Shown in pieces: positions 1 to 9,482 of a stretch of DNA of 64,000 nt (the stretch's first letter is position 1; each line of letters opens with the position of its first letter). The position numbers were made by a program, and so were the translations under genes. The notes below the pieces were generated by a model. It was not told the origin of the DNA and did not search any database. It saw only the letters and a list, made by a program, of their open reading frames with translations. Origin of the DNA: an uncultured Erysipelotrichales bacterium (GTDB lineage Bacteria; Bacillota_I; Bacilli_A; Erysipelotrichales; Coprobacillaceae); assembly GCA_910579135.1 (NCBI GenBank), contig CAJTTM010000005.1, positions 55,496-119,495 of the forward strand. The letters run 5' to 3'.

Positions 1-146
1 ATTTCTTGATTTAAAACAATATCAACAGTATCAATATTAAGATTATTAATAACACTTACTATATCTGTAACACTTGCAAGTATTCCAGATACGCAAAATA
101 CAACAATAATTAAGATATATATTGTTTTATATTTCATACCTTTCAT
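1..146 (-). CDS. Exported protein, N-terminal fragment (possible TasA/CalY-type)
   Basis: Only the first 48 codons are in the window; the gene continues beyond its left edge. The start at 146 has AGGAAG six bases upstream. The product begins with a short basic stretch, then a hydrophobic segment of about 18 residues, then an extracellular-looking stretch ending in VDIVLNQE. That resembles the region after the signal peptide of TasA/CalY-like proteins. It lies directly downstream of a similar gene and a SipW-type signal peptidase, so it may be another substrate of that peptidase. Family assignment is inference. Confidence 0.5.
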   Translation of the reverse strand, partial: MKGMKYKTIYILIIVVFCVSGILASVTDIVSVINNLNIDTVDIVLNQE

Positions 147-222
147 AATAATCTTCCTTTCTTTGATAAATTAAAAAGGTGCTTTCATTTATGAAAACAC
201 CCCTATCTTACCTATATAACAT

Positions 223-879
223 TTATTTTACATTTGTTGGTTTTTGATTTTGTAGTTTAGTATAGACAGTGCTTGCATCTGTTGCACCTAAATCATCAGA
301 TTGTATAGCTTTAGCGTATACATCTACTTTATACTTTTTACCTTCTAACCCCTGATTTTCAACATAATTTGCCCATTTGATTTTATCAAAAACTTTTGGA
401 GCCTTTTCGTTTGAATTTAATACAGTCATATGATCTAAATCTGTACAATATGCATACACATGTGTGATAGTTTTGTTTTCTTCATCTTTTGTACTCTTTA
501 ACTCAATCCATCCTTCATTAACAGTATAGCTTGCAATTTCAAACTCTGCTGCATCTTTTCTTGTACCATCTTCATTTGCAACAACTCCATTTTCATAAGG
601 TACAATTACTTCTGCAAAAACATAACCAGGAACCTTATCAATGTTTGTGATTTGAGGATCTTTTTGAACTTCTTTATTTGGAGTAATATTTTCTCCATTT
701 GATGGATCCCAATGTTCCTCAGTTAATTCAATATTTAATTTTCCATTTGTAAATTCATTACTAGCAAATTCAACATCTGTTAGGAATGCTGTGATTCCTC
801 CTGTAAAGATTGTCCCAACTAAAGCTAATGCTAATAATGATTTTTTTAAATTCTTTTTGTTTGTTTTATTTTCTTTCAT
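223..879 (-). CDS. TasA/CalY-like secreted protein with SipW-type signal peptide
   Basis: The product has 218 residues. It starts with a lysine-rich n-region and a hydrophobic core (LLALALVGTIFTGG), followed by ITAFLTDVEFASNEFTNGKL, which closely resembles the cleavage region of SipW-dependent TasA and camelysin proteins. A longer reading from 930 is possible, but AAGGAG is well placed for the ATG at 879. The gene overlaps the end of the upstream signal peptidase gene by 14 bases, so the two are probably translationally coupled and the peptidase is its likely processor. In relatives such proteins form extracellular fibres or matrix components. No LPXTG anchor is present. The exact function is unknown. 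Confidence 0.75.
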   Translation of the reverse strand: MKENKTNKKNLKKSLLALALVGTIFTGGITAFLTDVEFASNEFTNGKLNIELTEEHWDPSNGENITPNKEVQKDPQITNIDKVPGYVFAEVIVPYENGVVANEDGTRKDAAEFEIASYTVNEGWIELKSTKDEENKTITHVYAYCTDLDHMTVLNSNEKAPKVFDKIKWANYVENQGLEGKKYKVDVYAKAIQSDDLGATDASTVYTKLQNQKPTNVK

Positions 880-1402
880 TTTCATTTTCTCCTTCAATAA
901 TAATTTGATTATTTTCATCTTCCTCATCATCTTTAAGTAAACGACTTAAAAGTGATTGAGAAATAATTACTGTAACTAAAATAATCATTCCTTGTATGGA
1001 ATGGATATAATTCATAATATAACCAAAATATGGAATAGAAAATACTGTTTTTCCTACATACATATTATATGGAACTGGAGCGAAGTCCACATTTTCATTT
1101 GCATCACCTTTTGTAATAAACACCTTGTTCTTATCATCCCTTTTTTCAACTCTATGTGTAACTAACACTGTGTTTGTTTTAAAAGCAATAATGTCTCCTG
1201 TTTTAATATTTTCGACTGCAACGTTTTTATCTACATAAACCATTGCTCCTGTATGTATCTCAGGCTCCATACTGCCACTCAATACAACATAATGTTCCAT
1301 ATTTATGAACCAAGGAAAAACATTTAATATAACGATTGCGATAAGTATTAAAGTTTCTACACTTAATACAATATCGTTTATTTTTTTCAATATTCTTTTC
1401 AT
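866..1402 (-). CDS. sipW: Signal peptidase I, SipW-type (ER-like)
   Basis: This 178-residue membrane protease is expected to remove signal peptides on the outer face of the membrane. It has an N-terminal membrane segment (about residues 12-34), the catalytic-serine motif LSGSMEP with Ser44, and TGDIIAF. It carries THRV with His83 where typical bacterial enzymes have lysine, which is the Ser-His arrangement of SipW and eukaryotic signal peptidases. A second membrane segment lies near residues 125-150, followed by an acidic cytoplasmic tail. It is coupled by a 14-base overlap to the TasA-like gene, matching the sipW-tasA logic known in Bacillus. Confidence 0.85.
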   Translation of the reverse strand: MKRILKKINDIVLSVETLILIAIVILNVFPWFINMEHYVVLSGSMEPEIHTGAMVYVDKNVAVENIKTGDIIAFKTNTVLVTHRVEKRDDKNKVFITKGDANENVDFAPVPYNMYVGKTVFSIPYFGYIMNYIHSIQGMIILVTVIISQSLLSRLLKDDEEDENNQIIIEGENENERK

Positions 1403-1452
1403 TATTTTCTACTCCCTTTCAATTTTCTATTCTTATTTCACTTCTCCATGTT

Positions 1453-1470
1453 GACACCATTTAAGGTGTC
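1453..1470. promoter_or_regulatory. Inverted repeat upstream of sipW-like gene
   Basis: GACACC and GGTGTC are separated by six bases, in the gap between the adhesin terminator and the signal-peptidase gene. The position would suit an operator or a leader hairpin. No function can be assigned. Confidence 0.3.
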
Positions 1471-1533
1471 ATAAGAATATGCTCCTTTTGAATTCTTTTC
1501 CCATTCTTTCCTCTCTTTAAAAGAAATAGAAAA

Positions 1534-1580
1534 AGAAGTTTTATATTTATATTGAAATATTCAATAAGTATAAAACTTCT
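1534..1580 (-). terminator. Terminator of the giant adhesin gene
   Basis: A long A+T-rich hairpin (AGAAGTTTTATA paired with TATAAAACTTCT) sits just downstream of the adhesin stop codon and is followed by a T-rich stretch on the minus strand. It separates the adhesin from the signal-peptidase pair. Confidence 0.7.
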
Positions 1581-1588
1581 CTATTTTT

Positions 1589-4500
1589 TTAATTCTCTTC
1601 TTTCTTTTTCTTTAATGCAACCACTACACCCAAAGCACTCACTGAGGCTAATGTAACAAAACCTAAAATTGAAGTAGTATCTTCAGTCTTAATGATTGTA
1701 GTTGGTAATAATGTATTTAAATATATAAAGCTGTAAGTACTTCCTACACCTTTTAAATTTCTATTAATAACTACTTTTTTGACTTCACTTGATAATTCAT
1801 ATCCTTCAGGAGCTTTTGTTTCTTTAATGTAATAAGTTCCAAATTTTAATGCCTTAAATGTTGCTGTACCATTTTTAGTATCAGCATGAGCTTTCTTTAG
1901 AACTTGTGTACATTCTTCATCAGTATATAATGTAAACTCAAAGTCTTTAGATTTAATTAATTCTTTGCTTTGACTATCTACTTTATTAACCTGTATATTT
2001 GTATAAACAACCTTATTCCCTTGAACCGGAATATCAAATGCGTCAACCTTAATTGTTTGACCTTGATCATTTATATCTTCATGTTTTGCTATAACATTTC
2101 CATTTTGATCTGTTAAAGTTTCAAACACAACAATATCATGAGCATCAATCAAGTCTTTTGTATTGATTGTAAATTCAACATTTACTTTTTCATTTTCTGT
2201 TTCAGCAACAAACGTTTTCTCTCCAGTCACTTTCTTAACATCTGCAATATATGTTTTTCCAGTCACTTTATCCATCATTACACCAGTTAGTGTATATTCA
2301 TTTCCTACTGTTAATCCTTCATATGCAACTTCATCAATAATTTGAATATCTTCATGGTTTTTACTATCAGGATTAAATTCAATAACCTTTCCACCATCTG
2401 CAGTAGCAGTTGTATGAATGTTTACGATATTAACAGTTTGATCTTTGTCGTTAATATCACTATGTGTAGTAATTAATTTATCTCCACTATATAAGTCTTC
2501 AAAAACAACAGTTGTTGTTCCTGCTAAAACAGATCCATCAAATGTAAATGTTAATTCAATAACTTCATTTGGCTTTGTTGCAGTAAATGTTTTTTCAGCA
2601 ACAATTTCTTGACCATCAATTAATAAAGGCTCACCTGTTGATTGATCCATTAGTTTACCTTTAACAGTATACTCTGTTCCAATATGAAGTCCTGTATGTT
2701 CAACTTTATCAGTAATAGTCATTTCTTTAGAAATTTGACTTTCATGAGTACCACTATCTCCAGTTGCAGTTGTATGAATTTCAATTAATTCATTAGTGAT
2801 ATCTTTTTCAACAGTGTATTCTTTAGTCTTAGTATCTTCGATTGTAAAATCAAAGACAACAGGTTTTTCTAATAAAGCATAGCTGTCATTAGTTTCAGTT
2901 TCTTCTAATTGATAGCTTGCTCCATCTAAACCTAAAGGTAAATTGTCAATAACAATTTGTCCGTTTTCATCAATTGAATAGATTCCATCTTCAACATCAT
3001 TAACATTAACAATATCTCCTGCTTTATAAATAGTAGTTCCATCAGCAGGATCTACAACATCTTTAACAGCTGTTAATTTAAATTTAGCATTCAACTCACC
3101 AACATCGATACTTGCTTGTTCAAACGCTTTATTTAAAATGATTTTTCCTGTTGGCTTATCGTTTTTAATAACAACTTCGATTACAGGATTATCTTCATCT
3201 CCTGTAACTTCAAAAATGGATTGGTTTTGACTAACTTCAAATTTTACAGGTTCATCTAACTCCAAATATCCTTGTGGAGTTTTGATTTCTTCAACCCTGT
3301 AATGTCCATAAGATAATTTTAAAGGAGCCATTGTAGTTCCCAAAATATCATCAATATTACTCCAAATTCCTTTAACAGCAATATAATTATCACTATTTGT
3401 AGTAAATGTATCGTATTTAAATGGTCCAACCTGTTGAGTGACATATTCATTTTCATCTTCGTTGAAAATTTTAAAAGTCACTCCGTTTAAAGAAACATTC
3501 TTTAAAGTTTCAGAATCTTTCTTAATTAATCTAACATATGAATCATAATACATATTAGTAATAACATATGATTTAGTTTCTACTTCTTCACTTTCTGGTT
3601 TAAGAGAAACTTCAAATAATCCCTCTAAATCTTCTGTTCCAATTCCTGAAGAAGTTTGTTTTAAGCTATAATCACCATAAGCAAGTTCATGTGATTTTGC
3701 ATAACCATCTTTATCAGTAATCAATTCATCACATTCTAAGTCTTTTGCGACAAATTCATCTCTATGTTTCCATGCTTCTTCAATAGAACCATATTGTTTA
3801 ATATATTTGTTTGCAACTACAATGAAATGTATACCTTCTTCAGGTTTTGTAACTTGACTAAATCCTTTTTTTGCGGCTACTTTTCTAATTTCTAAAATAG
3901 TTGTTTTTGGTGTTTCTCGAATATTTGGTTCAGCAATAATTTGACTAGAAGTATCTTCAGGACGTCTGTTTAGATTAATTTCCGTAGCTGAATCATTTAA
4001 TTTATATCCTACTGGTGCTTCTAATTCTCTAATTTCATACTTCCCTAAAGCAAGATTATCCCAAATAATTTGGGCAGTCTCATCTTGAATTGTTTTAATT
4101 CCATCATCTCCAACAACCTTATTACCAATTGTTTTTTTAGAAATTAATTCTCCAGTTTTATAAATTAATGTATTGTTTGCAGGATCTTTAATATCATTTT
4201 TAGCATATAATCCAAATTTAGCTCCAATTAATTCTGCATCTGCAACAGGCGTTGTAGAATTAGATCCTTCAGATGTTTTTGTTAATACAATTTTACCTAA
4301 AACACGTTCGTTTGAAATTGTAATGTTTGTTTGACTGTCACTTCCTACATTAGCTGTTAAACTGTTATACTTAATTTCAATTTCTTTTACAGTTTTTGAT
4401 AATGCATACCCTTCAGGTGCTTGAATTTCTTCTAGCTTATATTTACCAATTGGAAGATTATCAATAACTGCTTTTTCTCCAGTTTTTGGATCATTTGCAT

Positions 4501-6061
4501 AAAAACTGTAAGTAAAATCTCCTGCTTCCACCTTAGTAGGTTCATCTTTGGACATATCATCTAGAATATCATCATCAATAACATCATCTTTACCTAACTG
4601 TTCTTCTAAATCAGGATCTGGTTCAAAATCTTCTACGTTAACATTATAGAAATAAATTGGAGTTGTATTGGTTAATTTGAAAATAGCTCCATTTAATGGA
4701 TGTCCTGTCCACTCGTCTAATTTTTCAACATATAAAGTGCCAGTTTGATGTCTGTTAACAAAAGTAAGAGTTTTACTGTCTCCATTTTCTAATGTTACCT
4801 CTTTAATTTTACTATCTCTAACAAATGGCGAAGGAACTGATGTTTCTTGAATATAGTAAGTTCCAGGTTGTAACTTAACATTGATTTCTCCATGTTCATC
4901 AGTTGTTACAGTATCTACAACATCTTTAATTGCAATATTTCCTAGTGTAGATTTCCCGATAGTGAATTTAGCACCTTTAATTGGTTTTCCAAATTCATCA
5001 TCTTTGGAAATATTCAGCTCAGTATCATCTTCCCAATTGATTTTAAGTGAAGTTGATGCTGGTAATCCATCTTTATCTAGTGCACACAAAATCTGTTTGC
5101 TACTAGAGGATCCGTTCAATTTTAATTTGTATGCTTTGTATGATGATGAAATTGAACTTCCTTTTAATTCAATTGTAGAAGTTTTTACAGTACTATCTTT
5201 TTTCAAAATAAAACCATAAATCCATTCACCAGATTGATCTCCACTTAAGCGAATTGTTTCTCCAAAACTTGTAACTCTTTTAATTTTGTAAGTTTCTGCA
5301 TTATTCTCCATAATAACAGCTCTTATGTTTTCAGGGAGCTTCATCTCAAAATCCTGATTCTCATTCCAATTTCGAATTGAAACCGCCTGAGAAAAATGGT
5401 TTTCCATTGTCAACAACCATTCATAATCGTTTACATTAATACATCTTTCAAACCACTCATTGCCTTCTTTAGGTTCAGTGATTTTCTCAACGACTTTTCC
5501 TGAATTCCTAAAGAATACATCATTGTTACCTGGAATAGCTGGTTGATCATCTAGCCAATTATAAAAGTCAGTACAAATTTTCTTTGCAGTTGAATTAGCC
5601 ATGTAAGACCAATTTTCTCCTAATGCCCTTGCAACTGTCATGTGTGTAATAATATAACGTGCTCCTGTTTTTTGACTGTTGTAGTGTTTTGTCCAATATA
5701 AGTCATCTTTAGGGGCATACCAGCTATAATACATAGCTTTTGCAGCCTTTGAGTCTGTAGCCATACGACTAACAGTATAAGAACCAGAACCAGGTCTATG
5801 TTTATCAGGTTGACTACATACAGCTTGAACTTCTTTACCTCCTATTTTGGCTTTGTAGTTAAATGTATACCAACTACTGTTTGATCCTAATCCATAATCA
5901 CTGTATCGATACTTGTTAGGTGTCGATACTTCTACAGATTCAGCCAACACAGGACTTAGATTGGTTGCAATCATAGAAAAAATCATCATAAAAGATAAAA
6001 TAAAATTCATCATTTTATACAAAATTGTTTTAACATTTTTTGTTTTCTTTTTTGTAATCAT
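1589..6061 (-). CDS. Giant surface adhesin: thioester, Cna_B/SpaA and VaFE domains
   Basis: The 1490-residue product has a long signal peptide (about residues 1-40) and a thioester-type head with the cysteine motif AVCSQPD near residue 80. About six Cna_B/SpaA-like beta domains follow, recognisable by repeated endings such as EIQAPEGYAL, ELEAPVGYKL and EIKTPQGYLE. Two VaFE repeats (about 1098-1330) contain VVFEDL and VVFETL, and a last Cna_B domain follows. The C-terminus has a hydrophobic segment and KKKKEEN, as in wall-anchored proteins. The expected sortase motif is unusual: LLPTT and IKTEDTTS occur where LPXTG or xTGD would be expected. Such proteins can form covalent host or surface contacts through the thioester. 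No sortase is encoded in this window. Confidence 0.85.
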   Translation of the reverse strand: MITKKKTKNVKTILYKMMNFILSFMMIFSMIATNLSPVLAESVEVSTPNKYRYSDYGLGSNSSWYTFNYKAKIGGKEVQAVCSQPDKHRPGSGSYTVSRMATDSKAAKAMYYSWYAPKDDLYWTKHYNSQKTGARYIITHMTVARALGENWSYMANSTAKKICTDFYNWLDDQPAIPGNNDVFFRNSGKVVEKITEPKEGNEWFERCINVNDYEWLLTMENHFSQAVSIRNWNENQDFEMKLPENIRAVIMENNAETYKIKRVTSFGETIRLSGDQSGEWIYGFILKKDSTVKTSTIELKGSSISSSYKAYKLKLNGSSSSKQILCALDKDGLPASTSLKINWEDDTELNISKDDEFGKPIKGAKFTIGKSTLGNIAIKDVVDTVTTDEHGEINVKLQPGTYYIQETSVPSPFVRDSKIKEVTLENGDSKTLTFVNRHQTGTLYVEKLDEWTGHPLNGAIFKLTNTTPIYFYNVNVEDFEPDPDLEEQLGKDDVIDDDILDDMSKDEPTKVEAGDFTYSFYANDPKTGEKAVIDNLPIGKYKLEEIQAPEGYALSKTVKEIEIKYNSLTANVGSDSQTNITISNERVLGKIVLTKTSEGSNSTTPVADAELIGAKFGLYAKNDIKDPANNTLIYKTGELISKKTIGNKVVGDDGIKTIQDETAQIIWDNLALGKYEIRELEAPVGYKLNDSATEINLNRRPEDTSSQIIAEPNIRETPKTTILEIRKVAAKKGFSQVTKPEEGIHFIVVANKYIKQYGSIEEAWKHRDEFVAKDLECDELITDKDGYAKSHELAYGDYSLKQTSSGIGTEDLEGLFEVSLKPESEEVETKSYVITNMYYDSYVRLIKKDSETLKNVSLNGVTFKIFNEDENEYVTQQVGPFKYDTFTTNSDNYIAVKGIWSNIDDILGTTMAPLKLSYGHYRVEEIKTPQGYLELDEPVKFEVSQNQSIFEVTGDEDNPVIEVVIKNDKPTGKIILNKAFEQASIDVGELNAKFKLTAVKDVVDPADGTTIYKAGDIVNVNDVEDGIYSIDENGQIVIDNLPLGLDGASYQLEETETNDSYALLEKPVVFDFTIEDTKTKEYTVEKDITNELIEIHTTATGDSGTHESQISKEMTITDKVEHTGLHIGTEYTVKGKLMDQSTGEPLLIDGQEIVAEKTFTATKPNEVIELTFTFDGSVLAGTTTVVFEDLYSGDKLITTHSDINDKDQTVNIVNIHTTATADGGKVIEFNPDSKNHEDIQIIDEVAYEGLTVGNEYTLTGVMMDKVTGKTYIADVKKVTGEKTFVAETENEKVNVEFTINTKDLIDAHDIVVFETLTDQNGNVIAKHEDINDQGQTIKVDAFDIPVQGNKVVYTNIQVNKVDSQSKELIKSKDFEFTLYTDEECTQVLKKAHADTKNGTATFKALKFGTYYIKETKAPEGYELSSEVKKVVINRNLKGVGSTYSFIYLNTLLPTTIIKTEDTTSILGFVTLASVSALGVVVALKKKKEEN

Positions 6062-6080
6062 TACTTAATTTCCTTTCATT

Positions 6081-6194
6081 TCAATTTAAGTTTTTTATCG
6101 CAGACTTATAACTGCTTTTCTTTTGCAAAAGAAAAGTAGGTTTTACATACCTACTCTTAACTAATAAAATATATAATGCTTTAATATAATCCAT
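6081..6194 (-). CDS. Possible 37-residue small ORF upstream of adhesin
   Basis: An ATG-to-TGA reading frame fills the space just before the adhesin gene. Its predicted product is basic and has no recognised family. The upstream GAGAG is only a weak ribosome binding site. It could equally be untranslated leader containing the nearby hairpin (6114-6136). Low confidence. Confidence 0.2.
   Translation of the reverse strand: MDYIKALYILLVKSRYVKPTFLLQKKSSYKSAIKNLN
6114..6136. repeat. Palindrome in adhesin 5' leader
   Basis: CTTTTCTTTTGCAAAAGAAAAG is close to a perfect palindrome and lies about 55 bases before the adhesin start. It may be a leader hairpin or a protein-binding site. There is no U-tract in the direction of the adhesin. 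Confidence 0.35.
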
Positions 6195-6196
6195 GT

Positions 6197-6215
6197 TGAA
6201 CTCTCAAGGAGTTCA
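6197..6215. promoter_or_regulatory. Inverted repeat overlapping a small-ORF stop
   Basis: TGAACTC and GAGTTCA are separated by five bases, giving a compact hairpin that begins at the TGA stop of the 54-residue ORF. No U-tract follows, so a terminator is unlikely. It may be an attenuator or an operator for the adhesin gene. Confidence 0.35.
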
Positions 6216-6377
6216 GCCAAAACCAGTTTGATACATTCTAAAATTATGTTTTGAATATATATTTCTATATAAGCAGAATTTATTCTTGCGAATACTGTCT
6301 AAAAATAGTTTTCTTATAGTTTTATAATACACTTCATTAAACCATATAGTTAAATAATAATAGTAATAATCGAACAT
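6213..6377 (-). CDS. Small 54-residue protein upstream of adhesin
   Basis: The reading frame has a good AAAGGAG ribosome binding site seven bases before its ATG and lies between the zinc-ribbon gene and the adhesin. The product begins MFDYYYYYL, is rich in aromatic and basic residues, and matches no family I recognise. The stop codon lies in an inverted repeat. The start signal makes translation plausible, but the ORF could also be a leader peptide. Confidence 0.45.
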   Translation of the reverse strand: MFDYYYYYLTIWFNEVYYKTIRKLFLDSIRKNKFCLYRNIYSKHNFRMYQTGFG

Positions 6378-6448
6378 ACACTTTCTCCTTTCTTTATTTA
6401 GTTTTAAACAAAAAAGATGAAATTACAACTCTATCCTTTTTGTTCACA

Positions 6449-7090
6449 TTAATATTCAATTTGTTTCATCAAATCTTCAATTTTCCAATGTCGAAGTCGT
6501 CCATTATTTTTTTCTTGAAAATATTTTAATCTTAATGAATTTTGTATTGCACCAATTATACAATCTTGATCAAACCATAAATTCTCTTTTTCAGAACAAA
6601 TAGTTAATGGTTTAAGTGGATAATTTCTTGTATCAACTATATAAAAAGGAACATCCTTAATACATATATTAGCTCCTTTACGTCTTATATAGGAAATAGC
6701 TGTGTGTGTATTGTCACACCAAACATACGATTCAGTTATTGTTATGCGAATGGATTTTTTAAAATTATCTGTAATCATCTTATTTATAATTGCATTCTCT
6801 ATAGCAATTGAATGTTCTCTATAGAATCCCCACTGTATGTTAGGATAAAAAGCTTTTATTGCTGTATCATATATGTCTTTATTGTTGTTATTAATATACA
6901 TTATGTGTTTACACTCTAAATCTTTAAGTTTAATTTTTAAAATTCTTTCATAACGTCTTAAGTCATGTGTTATAAGATATGTATCAATGTTTGGGATACA
7001 TTCTTTACAATATCCTTTGTTATGTGAAAATTGATTTATATCTATTGTTTTTCCACACTTAATGCAATATGTAATCTTATCTGCTTCCAT
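6449..7090 (-). CDS. Zinc-ribbon protein with ParB-like motif
   Basis: The 213-residue product starts with a CxxC...CxxC zinc ribbon (CIKCGK at about 9, then CKEC at about 28). The central part contains DNTHTAISYIRR followed by DVPFYIVDT, which recalls the DGxHR...A and pvxVvD pattern of the ParB/sulfiredoxin fold; this resemblance is weak. It has GAGGAG ahead of the ATG and no tail of the type seen in the 10-36 kb array. It may be a regulatory or DNA-binding protein. I do not recognise the family. Confidence 0.6.
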   Translation of the reverse strand: MEADKITYCIKCGKTIDINQFSHNKGYCKECIPNIDTYLITHDLRRYERILKIKLKDLECKHIMYINNNNKDIYDTAIKAFYPNIQWGFYREHSIAIENAIINKMITDNFKKSIRITITESYVWCDNTHTAISYIRRKGANICIKDVPFYIVDTRNYPLKPLTICSEKENLWFDQDCIIGAIQNSLRLKYFQEKNNGRLRHWKIEDLMKQIEY

Positions 7091-7183
7091 AATATAATCT
7101 CCTCTTTAATTTTTGAATAAAAAAAGGTTAGCTCTCACTATCCTATAAATTCTTTTTATTTACTTGTCTTTTTTTTGATATAG

Positions 7184-7209
7184 AAAAAGGTGGCAATTTT
7201 ACCACCTTT
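7184..7209 (-). terminator. Terminator of the Big_2-transglutaminase gene
   Basis: AAAGGTGG pairs with CCACCTTT around a short A-rich loop and is followed on the minus strand by TTTTT. It lies 27 bases after the stop codon. Confidence 0.8.
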
Positions 7210-7235
7210 AATTACTTATTTAATCTTTTGATATA

Positions 7236-9452
7236 TTACCAATTTGCATCAATATATGTGATATTCTGTCGACTATAAAAATAATCAATTCCATTGACTG
7301 TATAAATATTTGGTAAAGGACATGCATCATAAAATTCACCCGTTTCTATATCTATAACATCAGTTATATCTTCGAAACGCATTCCATTTTTATAATAAGA
7401 CCCATTATTATTTAAATCGATGAGTGTACATCTATGATCGCTTCCACCCCAACCTATACCACTAGTATAAATGAGTGTACTTGTATACCCTAATTCTTGA
7501 CCAATTTTATACATTAATGATGATGAACCATAACAACTAAATTCCTTACTAATCCAATAAGGAGTTGTTTCAGGAGCTTTATTCAAAAGATTATCATTAA
7601 CTGCTGCTCTTTTTTGATAGTATATATAGTTAGTTCTAATATATTTTTCTAATGCTTGTAATTTTTCTCTTTCTGTCATTGAATTATCAGTAACCTCATT
7701 AATTAAATTTTGAATATATTTTTTTTCTTCTTTATCTTTATCTAATACTGTAACTTTTTTTGAACAAACTTGAATAGTTCTTGTTGTATTTGGAATCTTT
7801 TCCTCAACAACAATATTATACGTTCCAGCTTTTTCAATACTTCCTTCAATTAAAAATCCATCTTTTACTTTACGTTCAGACCAACCATAATTTTCTGTAT
7901 CAAAATGTATATCCGCATAATCTGGTCTACCTGCAAAAGTATCAATAAATTTTCCATCCAAAGTATAAACATAAACAGATAAATATGGCTCAGAATCATC
8001 AAAATTGTACCAGTTAAAAGGATTATTAGTTTTGACATGTGTTACAATATTTAATCCACTATAAAATCCATATTCATTTAAAAATTCCATTTCGTATTTA
8101 TATTTTGGCTGATTTTTTGTTACTGTCACTTGACAAGTTGCTATTTTCCCATTTTTACTACTAACAATTATCGTTGCAGTTCCTTCTTTTTTGGCAGTTA
8201 CTTTACCTGTAGAAGATACAGTCGCAATATTTGTATCATTTGATTGCCACTCAACAGATTTATTTGTTGTACTACTAGGACTAACTGTTGCAGTTAATTT
8301 TGTTGATTCATACTCATTTAATTTTAAAGATGTTGACGATAACGTAATACTATTAACTTCTGTTTCTACATCTTTTTTTTCTTCGTTTGAGGTTGAACTA
8401 TTAACTATTACCTTACATGACTTTGACATCCCATTAGATGCAATAGCATATATATAAGCAGTTCCTACACTTCTTGCAGTTACTTTTCCTGTAGATGAAA
8501 CAGTTGCTACACTTGTATTGTTAGATTGCCATTCAACACTCTTGTTAGTTGCATTACTAGGATTAATTGTAGCTGTTAATTGTTGAGTATCTCCAACATT
8601 TAAAGATAAAGTTGATTTATTTAATGTTACGCTACTTACTTCAACTTTCGCAGTTTTAACAGTAAATTTACAACTTACTGTTTTACCATTTGAAGATTTA
8701 GCAGTTACTGTTGCAGTTCCCACACCAACAGCTTTTACAGTTCCATTTGAAACTGTTACGACACTCTTATTACTAGTAGTATATGTGATCGTTTTGTTAG
8801 TTGCATTTGTTGGAAATACTGTCACTTTCATTTTATATAAATTTCCTTTATTTAACGTTACAGAAGTTATATCTAAAGATAACATATCTACTGCAACGCT
8901 TTTAGTAGTATTCTTAACCGTGACTTTGCTCTTTACACTTAATCCATCAGCCTTAGCTGTAATTGTTGCTGTTCCTTTTTTCTTTGCAGTTACCTTACCT
9001 TTTGAATTAACAATTGCAACTTTCTTATTAGATGATGACCATATAACTTTTTTCTTAGTTCCACTGACTTTTAAAGTATAAGTTTTACCTTTATTCAAAG
9101 TGACTTTAGTTTTGTTTAATTTAATTGGATTTTTAACTGTCACTTTACATTTATACTTTTTAGATCCGATTTTTGCAGTAATAGTACAAGTACCTGCTTT
9201 CTTACCAGTTACTTTACCTTTAGAATTAACAATTGCTATTTTCTTATCAGATGTAGACCACTTGATTTTTTTCTTGTTTCCTACAACTTTTAATGTTGAA
9301 CTTTTACCTTTAACCAAAGCTAATTTAGTTTTATTTAATTTCACTTTAGCTTTCGCTTCAACTTCATTAATCATAGAATAACTATTATCAAAATTGGGAA
9401 TGACTGTAGTCAACATAGCTACAGTTAAAACTGCAATCAATATTTTTTTCAT
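7236..9452 (-). CDS. Secreted Big_2 repeat protein with transglutaminase-like domain
   Basis: The 738-residue product has an N-terminal signal peptide. Five bacterial Ig-like (Big_2) repeats of about 75-80 residues follow, each with the STGKVTA..GTATITA signature; the first two are lysine-rich. A linker domain precedes a C-terminal transglutaminase-like domain (from about 590) with its cysteine in FSCYGSS (near 640) and its histidine in SDHRCTL (near 671). Proteins of this layout are exported and may crosslink or cleave wall or surface proteins. No wall-sorting signal is visible. It has its own TATAAT promoter and a terminator. Confidence 0.85.
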   Translation of the reverse strand: MKKILIAVLTVAMLTTVIPNFDNSYSMINEVEAKAKVKLNKTKLALVKGKSSTLKVVGNKKKIKWSTSDKKIAIVNSKGKVTGKKAGTCTITAKIGSKKYKCKVTVKNPIKLNKTKVTLNKGKTYTLKVSGTKKKVIWSSSNKKVAIVNSKGKVTAKKKGTATITAKADGLSVKSKVTVKNTTKSVAVDMLSLDITSVTLNKGNLYKMKVTVFPTNATNKTITYTTSNKSVVTVSNGTVKAVGVGTATVTAKSSNGKTVSCKFTVKTAKVEVSSVTLNKSTLSLNVGDTQQLTATINPSNATNKSVEWQSNNTSVATVSSTGKVTARSVGTAYIYAIASNGMSKSCKVIVNSSTSNEEKKDVETEVNSITLSSTSLKLNEYESTKLTATVSPSSTTNKSVEWQSNDTNIATVSSTGKVTAKKEGTATIIVSSKNGKIATCQVTVTKNQPKYKYEMEFLNEYGFYSGLNIVTHVKTNNPFNWYNFDDSEPYLSVYVYTLDGKFIDTFAGRPDYADIHFDTENYGWSERKVKDGFLIEGSIEKAGTYNIVVEEKIPNTTRTIQVCSKKVTVLDKDKEEKKYIQNLINEVTDNSMTEREKLQALEKYIRTNYIYYQKRAAVNDNLLNKAPETTPYWISKEFSCYGSSSLMYKIGQELGYTSTLIYTSGIGWGGSDHRCTLIDLNNNGSYYKNGMRFEDITDVIDIETGEFYDACPLPNIYTVNGIDYFYSRQNITYIDANW

Positions 9453-9476
9453 GCTATCAACTCCTCTTTCAATTTC

Positions 9477-9482
9477 ATTATA
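9477..9482 (-). promoter_or_regulatory. -10 element for the Big_2-transglutaminase gene
   Basis: A TATAAT hexamer lies 25 bases before the start codon, ahead of GAGGAG. The -35 region is poor (TTAAAA at 17-bp spacing), so activation or an upstream element may be needed. Confidence 0.45.

Noticed and set aside
1653-1720. Canonical LPXTG sorting signal in the giant adhesin
   Set aside because: LPTT and KTEDTTS are present, but neither is LPXTG; only the hydrophobic segment and the basic tail match a sorting signal.
2163-9381. Plus-strand ORFs opposite the surface-protein genes
   Set aside because: They are antisense shadows of repeat-rich genes, without ribosome binding sites or recognisable products.
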